Below, one piece after another: positions 60,701-64,000 of a DNA stretch of 64,000 bases. Each line of letters opens with the position of its first letter. Positions within the stretch are counted from its first letter, which is position 1. The translations under genes were made by a program, and so were the position numbers. The notes under the pieces were generated by a model. It saw only the letters and a program-made list of their open reading frames with translations. It did no database searches and had not been told where the DNA came from. Location: contig CACVBU010001212.1 in assembly GCA_902728285.1 (NCBI GenBank), forward strand, positions 62,001-126,000. Direction: 5' to 3'. The DNA comes from Clytia hemisphaerica. Its lineage: Eukaryota; Cnidaria; Hydrozoa; Leptothecata; Clytiidae.

Positions 60701-63700
60701 AATGAGCGTATTATCCATAATGTCCTCCCCTAAAATTATATCGATTTGATTCTATAACTCGAAATTTCCTTAACTCAAACAAATTTGTGTTGATTCATCA
60801 TTAAAAGAAATGTCGATCTAGAATAACCTTCCAAAGTGTAGCATGGTCAACAAAGCTGGTATTAATTTGGCGATCTTTCTCTTTTTAAATCGTGCAGGTC
60901 GAGCAAACCACCTGAAACGTGTTTACGAACTTGAAGGGTTGATGTTGGATCTGGATGCTCATTTGAGAGGTGAACCTCAGAACTTGATGCAGATGAAACA
61001 ACCTGCCACTGATATCTTGAACTCTTCCGTTTTCGATTATGACCAGGGAAGCAGGTACGTACTTCATGTCTCACAAATATTGATAATTTTGACTTCCAAT
61101 CTATGTTGAAATATATAGAGAATTTCGGTTATTATTTCCTCGTTTTTGGAAATTTGAAGTTCGGGAGAGAAAGTCGCTTTTTGGCTATCTATTAAATGTA
61201 ATCGAATTTTTTAATTTGGATGGGTTTTATAGACTTCCAGGCTATATTTGGAGCTTTATTGGACCATTCTTGAACTTTTGCATCTTAGAGTTAAAGCTCT
61301 ACCCTTCCAACCTAAATGTTAGCGCTTCCAAATCGTTTGTTGCTGTAAGATTTCGTGGGAATTCCCCTTTTTTCTCAAATATTATGACGTTGATTGCAAT
61401 TTGACCCAGCTTAACCGGAACCCAACCTATTGTTGTTAAGGTGGATAAGACTTTTCTTTTTACCGTTTTATTTTAATACGTCATCAAAAGAATAAAGCTC
61501 ACTCTCACAAATTGATGATTGAAACGGGAACCTAATTTTTTTCGAAATTACAGAGAGATTCAAATCATAACAGGTGTTTATTGCTGACCTTTCCTATAAA
61601 CTCGCGAAATTCTTCAAAATTACTTTTTGTCAAATTAAAGTTATTAGTTGATTCACCAAATTGTAACGCCCACTAGCCAACCAAAATTTCTTGTCTCGGA
61701 AGTTTTTCTCTTAAGGTAATCGAACCTCGAAACAGTATGAGCCCCAATTATTTTTTATCTAATTGTAGATGTGAATTTCATGAAGACGAAATGAACGAAA
61801 CGGACACAAAACATTGTGCTCTTGGCCAAGCTAACCGATACTGGTGAATTCTTATTTTGAAGTTAACCTTGTTCTATTTGAAGTATTCCGAATGTAGACG
61901 GAAACCCGTTTAGTTTAATGTTATTACAACGATATCAGTCGTCAGTCTTAGACCCTGCTCGGACTTTACGGTTCCGTATCGTTCCGAAATAAAACGATTC
62001 CGAAACGTCAAAAAGGAGAACACGTTACAAAGCAAAACAGACTGAAACGGTTTCGCTCCACTATTTTCATCGTAACGGAACTGCTCCGTTTTCTTGCTCC
62101 GAAACGTTCCGAAACTAATATGAACACTCTTGATCCGTAACGGAAACCATACCGGAGCGATTCGAAACCGTAACGTCTGAACATGGTCTCAATAACGAGC
62201 TTTCAATCATGAAATTCCCAAACAGCCTGGAAAATTGGAAGTTAACAATGTGCGATTTTAATGATGAGTTTAATTGCTTTTACTGTATATGGTGTCCCTA
62301 ATTAAAGTATCGAGTCGAAACACAACTATGAGTAGAAAGTTTTATGTGCGTGTTCACAAAATTGTATTTTAAGCTCTCCCTCTTTTTTCTTTGTCATTAC
62401 AATTAATTTATACGTTGTAACTACCTGTTGTAATAAGCCTGTGTGATGGAGAACGTTCTTATATTTTAGTGATAACACACACAAACTTTTCTACTCAATC
62501 GCATGTTCAAACTCGATACTTTAATTAGGGACACCCTGTATATGGCATCAATCGTGGGAATACACTTTTTTGAGCTTTTTCCTTTTCTTTGCAATCACAC
62601 TTGATTCTGCTAATAAAGTTCGATGTTAAAAACTTACCCTTTCCTTGACTTTTGTTTTTGTTTTCCTGCAGTTTTTGTTTGGCTGATTATTTTTGTACCA
62701 ATCACGAGATCCAAATTACAGACCGTCATTTACCACCCAAACAAAATGACGTCTGTTATACCGTCATCCCAAGTAAAGATGCCGTCAAACAGCGAAGACA
62801 ACAACAACAACACCAAATGTCGCCTCGATTCCAAAATGGCGGAGGAGGTGCGACTTGGGGTGGAAATAGTGTTGGCGGTTATTCAACACCTGGTTCCAGT
62901 ATAGGAGGTTTCACAACTTCTGTTTGCTTTGCTTATTTTTTTGGATTTTATTAGGTATCAGCATCAACCTGTATGAAAAGCTTGTGCTGAGTCATCCGCC
63001 ATGTTTTATCGGAATGTTTTTTATTAGCACCCTAATGGTAGCACTAAAAACTCGATGTGTTTCATTTTATAATATGATCCTTTTGTCTGTTATTAAAAAA
63101 GTCCCAAATTGAGTAGTGTTACCATTAGGGTGCCAAACTCAAATAGCTCACATCAAAGATTTCGTTTAACCGAGATAAAGTACTTTTGTTTTCTCTTTTT
63201 CTGTTTCGTTTTCCCGAAAACTTGAGAGTAGAGGATTTATAGAAAGCGGTAAGATTCAAAGGGGAACCACAAAGCATATGTGCAAAACTATGGATTTTTT
63301 TAAACACATTGTATTTCTTGCTCTTACAACCAGGATCTGACGATTTAGCGGCTCGAGTAGCAGAGAAATTACGTTTAGAAGAGAACAATCGAATGATGGC
63401 CCATCAACAATTCGTAGATGAAGAAGAAGCCGCCCGCACCAAGGAAGAGGAGCAAAAAAAGAGATGGGCGGCATTAAGGGGAAGCCCTAATAAGCAACAA
63501 AACAATGCCCAACCCTCGAATCCACCACCCGCTGCCTCTAGGGGTAGAGGGCGTGGCCGAGGTGCAGCAGCGATCCAAAATCTTAGACGCCCTGGAGAAA
63601 AAGCATCAACAAGCCCAACTATGGAACAGCCAAATGGTTTTTCTTCAAATCCTTCCATACGCCCGCCGCCTGGATTTTCAGCGGGTCCACCGCCCGGGTT

Positions 63701-63857
63701 TAGCGGAGCCCCTATCGGGCGTGGCCGAGGAACCCAGCTTCATATACAACAAATAGACAATACAATCAATAGTCAAGATGAGCAAAAATGGGCGGGCTCA
63801 ACACGCGCCCCTAGTGCAGCAGAGGCACCCCGCCCACCACGTGCTTGGATGTCCTGA
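54739..63857 (+). CDS. MAEL: Maelstrom (piRNA pathway HMG-box/MAEL-domain protein), complete
   Basis: Eleven exons join in phase to 570 aa: 54739-54879, 55527-55655, 56450-56534, 57789-57929, 58515-58556, 59230-59357, 60056-60110, 60898-61054, 61769-61843, 62672-62907, 63334-63857. Residues 1-75 form the HMG box (PNGFVLYANEIKNQL, ASPKWQ, DDEREYYKEKAKWEW). Residues 120-330 are the MAEL domain, an RNase H-like fold. The family's EHHCHC set is intact: E143, H160, H184, C294, H297, C309. Then follow a Gln-rich patch (QRRQQQQHQ), Gly-rich segments, a charged helix and an RG-rich tail (SRGRGRGRG, IGRGRG) suited to arginine methylation and Tudor binding. Family role: germline piRNA-guided transposon silencing in nuage and nucleus. 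A TTTTTTTAG 28 bp before the ATG may be an acceptor for a 5' UTR exon. All junctions are GT-AG. Introns carry at least six inverted-repeat elements. Confidence 0.95.
55116..55253. repeat. MITE copy 2 (same family as 6062-6164), MAEL intron 1
   Basis: TGATATGCACCACTGGAGAG then TCTTCTGAGAACTTT is mirrored by AGAAGACTCTCAAGTGGTGC then ATATCA. The internal CCCAATACGTCACT matches the other copy. Confidence 0.88.
56711..57424. repeat. TIR element, ~715 bp, MAEL intron 3
   Basis: ACTTAAGAGCCATTTTTTTT and TGATACCTCACCCTCTTGGA on the left pair with ATCTAAGAGGGTGAGGTATCA and AAAAAAATGGCTCTTAAGA on the right. The 600-bp centre has no clear frame. Confidence 0.8.
58685..59010. repeat. Dispersed ~340-bp repeat copy B, MAEL intron 5
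   Basis: Partner of 23581-23920; same order of TTCTTA motifs and TTCTTAATTTTTTGGCCA. Confidence 0.8.
59500..59750. repeat. Inverted-repeat element with CAATATATTG subrepeats, MAEL intron 6
   Basis: AAAGGGCTAC...CACAATATATTG on the left is inverted as CAATATATTGTGTAGCCCTT on the right. The palindrome CAATATATTG or near copies recurs about seven times. Confidence 0.82.
61950..62188. repeat. MITE with GTTCCG/CGGAAC words, MAEL intron 9
   Basis: AGACCCTGCTCGGAC...TTACGGTTCCG is inverted at the right end (CGAAACCGTAACGTCTGAAC...GGTCT). Many TTCCGAAAC-type subrepeats occur in both orientations. Confidence 0.8.
62288..62540. repeat. Mariner-like MITE, MAEL intron 9
   Basis: GGTGTCCCTAATTAAAGTAT at 62291 onward, continuing CGAG, is inverted at 62510-62535. 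CAGGGTGTCCC-type termini and TA-rich flanks fit Tc1/mariner-type elements (inference). Confidence 0.7.
63027..63134. repeat. Short MITE, MAEL intron 10
   Basis: GCACCCTAATGGTAGCAC at 63027 is inverted as GTGTTACCATTAGGGTGC ending at about 63133. Confidence 0.85.
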
Positions 63858-63862
63858 ATAAA
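63857..63862 (+). terminator. Candidate poly(A) signal overlapping the MAEL stop codon
   Basis: TGAATAAA: the A of the stop codon TGA is the first base of AATAAA. If used, the 3' UTR would be only about 15-30 nt. Nothing else is recognised to the end of the window. Confidence 0.5.
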
Positions 63863-64000
63863 GATCTAGGCCATATTAAGTTATGAATGGAAACGGAGAA
63901 GCATTGTGTTTTAAAGATGAAAGTCTTTTGATGGCTTACGACGACTTGACTATTTAGCATCGTATTATAGTGTATTATATTATATATAGACTCCCTCAAA

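Overview
The window looks like AT-rich, repeat-dense nuclear DNA of an invertebrate animal. The evidence is intron-split genes with GT-AG junctions, an NK-2 type homeobox gene, a complete Maelstrom (piRNA pathway) gene, a Mab-21/cGAS-like nucleotidyltransferase, and a DIRS-type tyrosine recombinase relic. I cannot name the species or phylum. A non-vertebrate, possibly early-branching, animal is my inference.

Layout. 1-3900 (+): a single-pass membrane protein gene; one intron is filled by about 1.7 kb of a 19-bp minisatellite, and the last exon carries a Lys-rich tail and a 33-bp Pro-rich repeat with a one-base frameshift. 5023-8172 (-): a three-exon NK-2 homeobox gene, tail-to-tail with the first gene. 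11848-14006 (-): a cGAS-like receptor (Mab-21 fold) with a probable extra C-terminal exon. 14-27 kb: no convincing genes; nested TTAA-flanked elements, satellites, G/C-tract elements and MITEs. 27696-28882 (-): two exons of a CIA30 (NDUFAF1-like) protein, next to a 37-bp minisatellite carrying CRE-like TGACGTCA sites. 29.8-33.5 kb: a 2-kb TIR element with 7-bp target duplications, then a 470-bp duplication. 34322-34631 (+) and 35195-35828 (-): two coding-looking exons of unknown genes. 36-54 kb: gene-poor and transposon-rich, with a broken tyrosine recombinase (43.1-43.8 kb), a tRNA-derived SINE-like unit, a Mutator-like nested element with 11-bp target duplications, and a diffuse array with a conserved 13-mer box about every 167 bp. 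54739-63857 (+): an 11-exon, 570-aa Maelstrom gene whose introns are loaded with inverted-repeat elements.

There is no operon-like logic. Two genes belong to genome-defence or innate-immune pathways (cGAS-like receptor; Maelstrom), but they are 40 kb apart and nothing here links them. Exon joins were worked out by hand from phase and splice signals. Mobile-element boundaries come from inverted repeats and target duplications seen directly. Family names for repeats are tentative.
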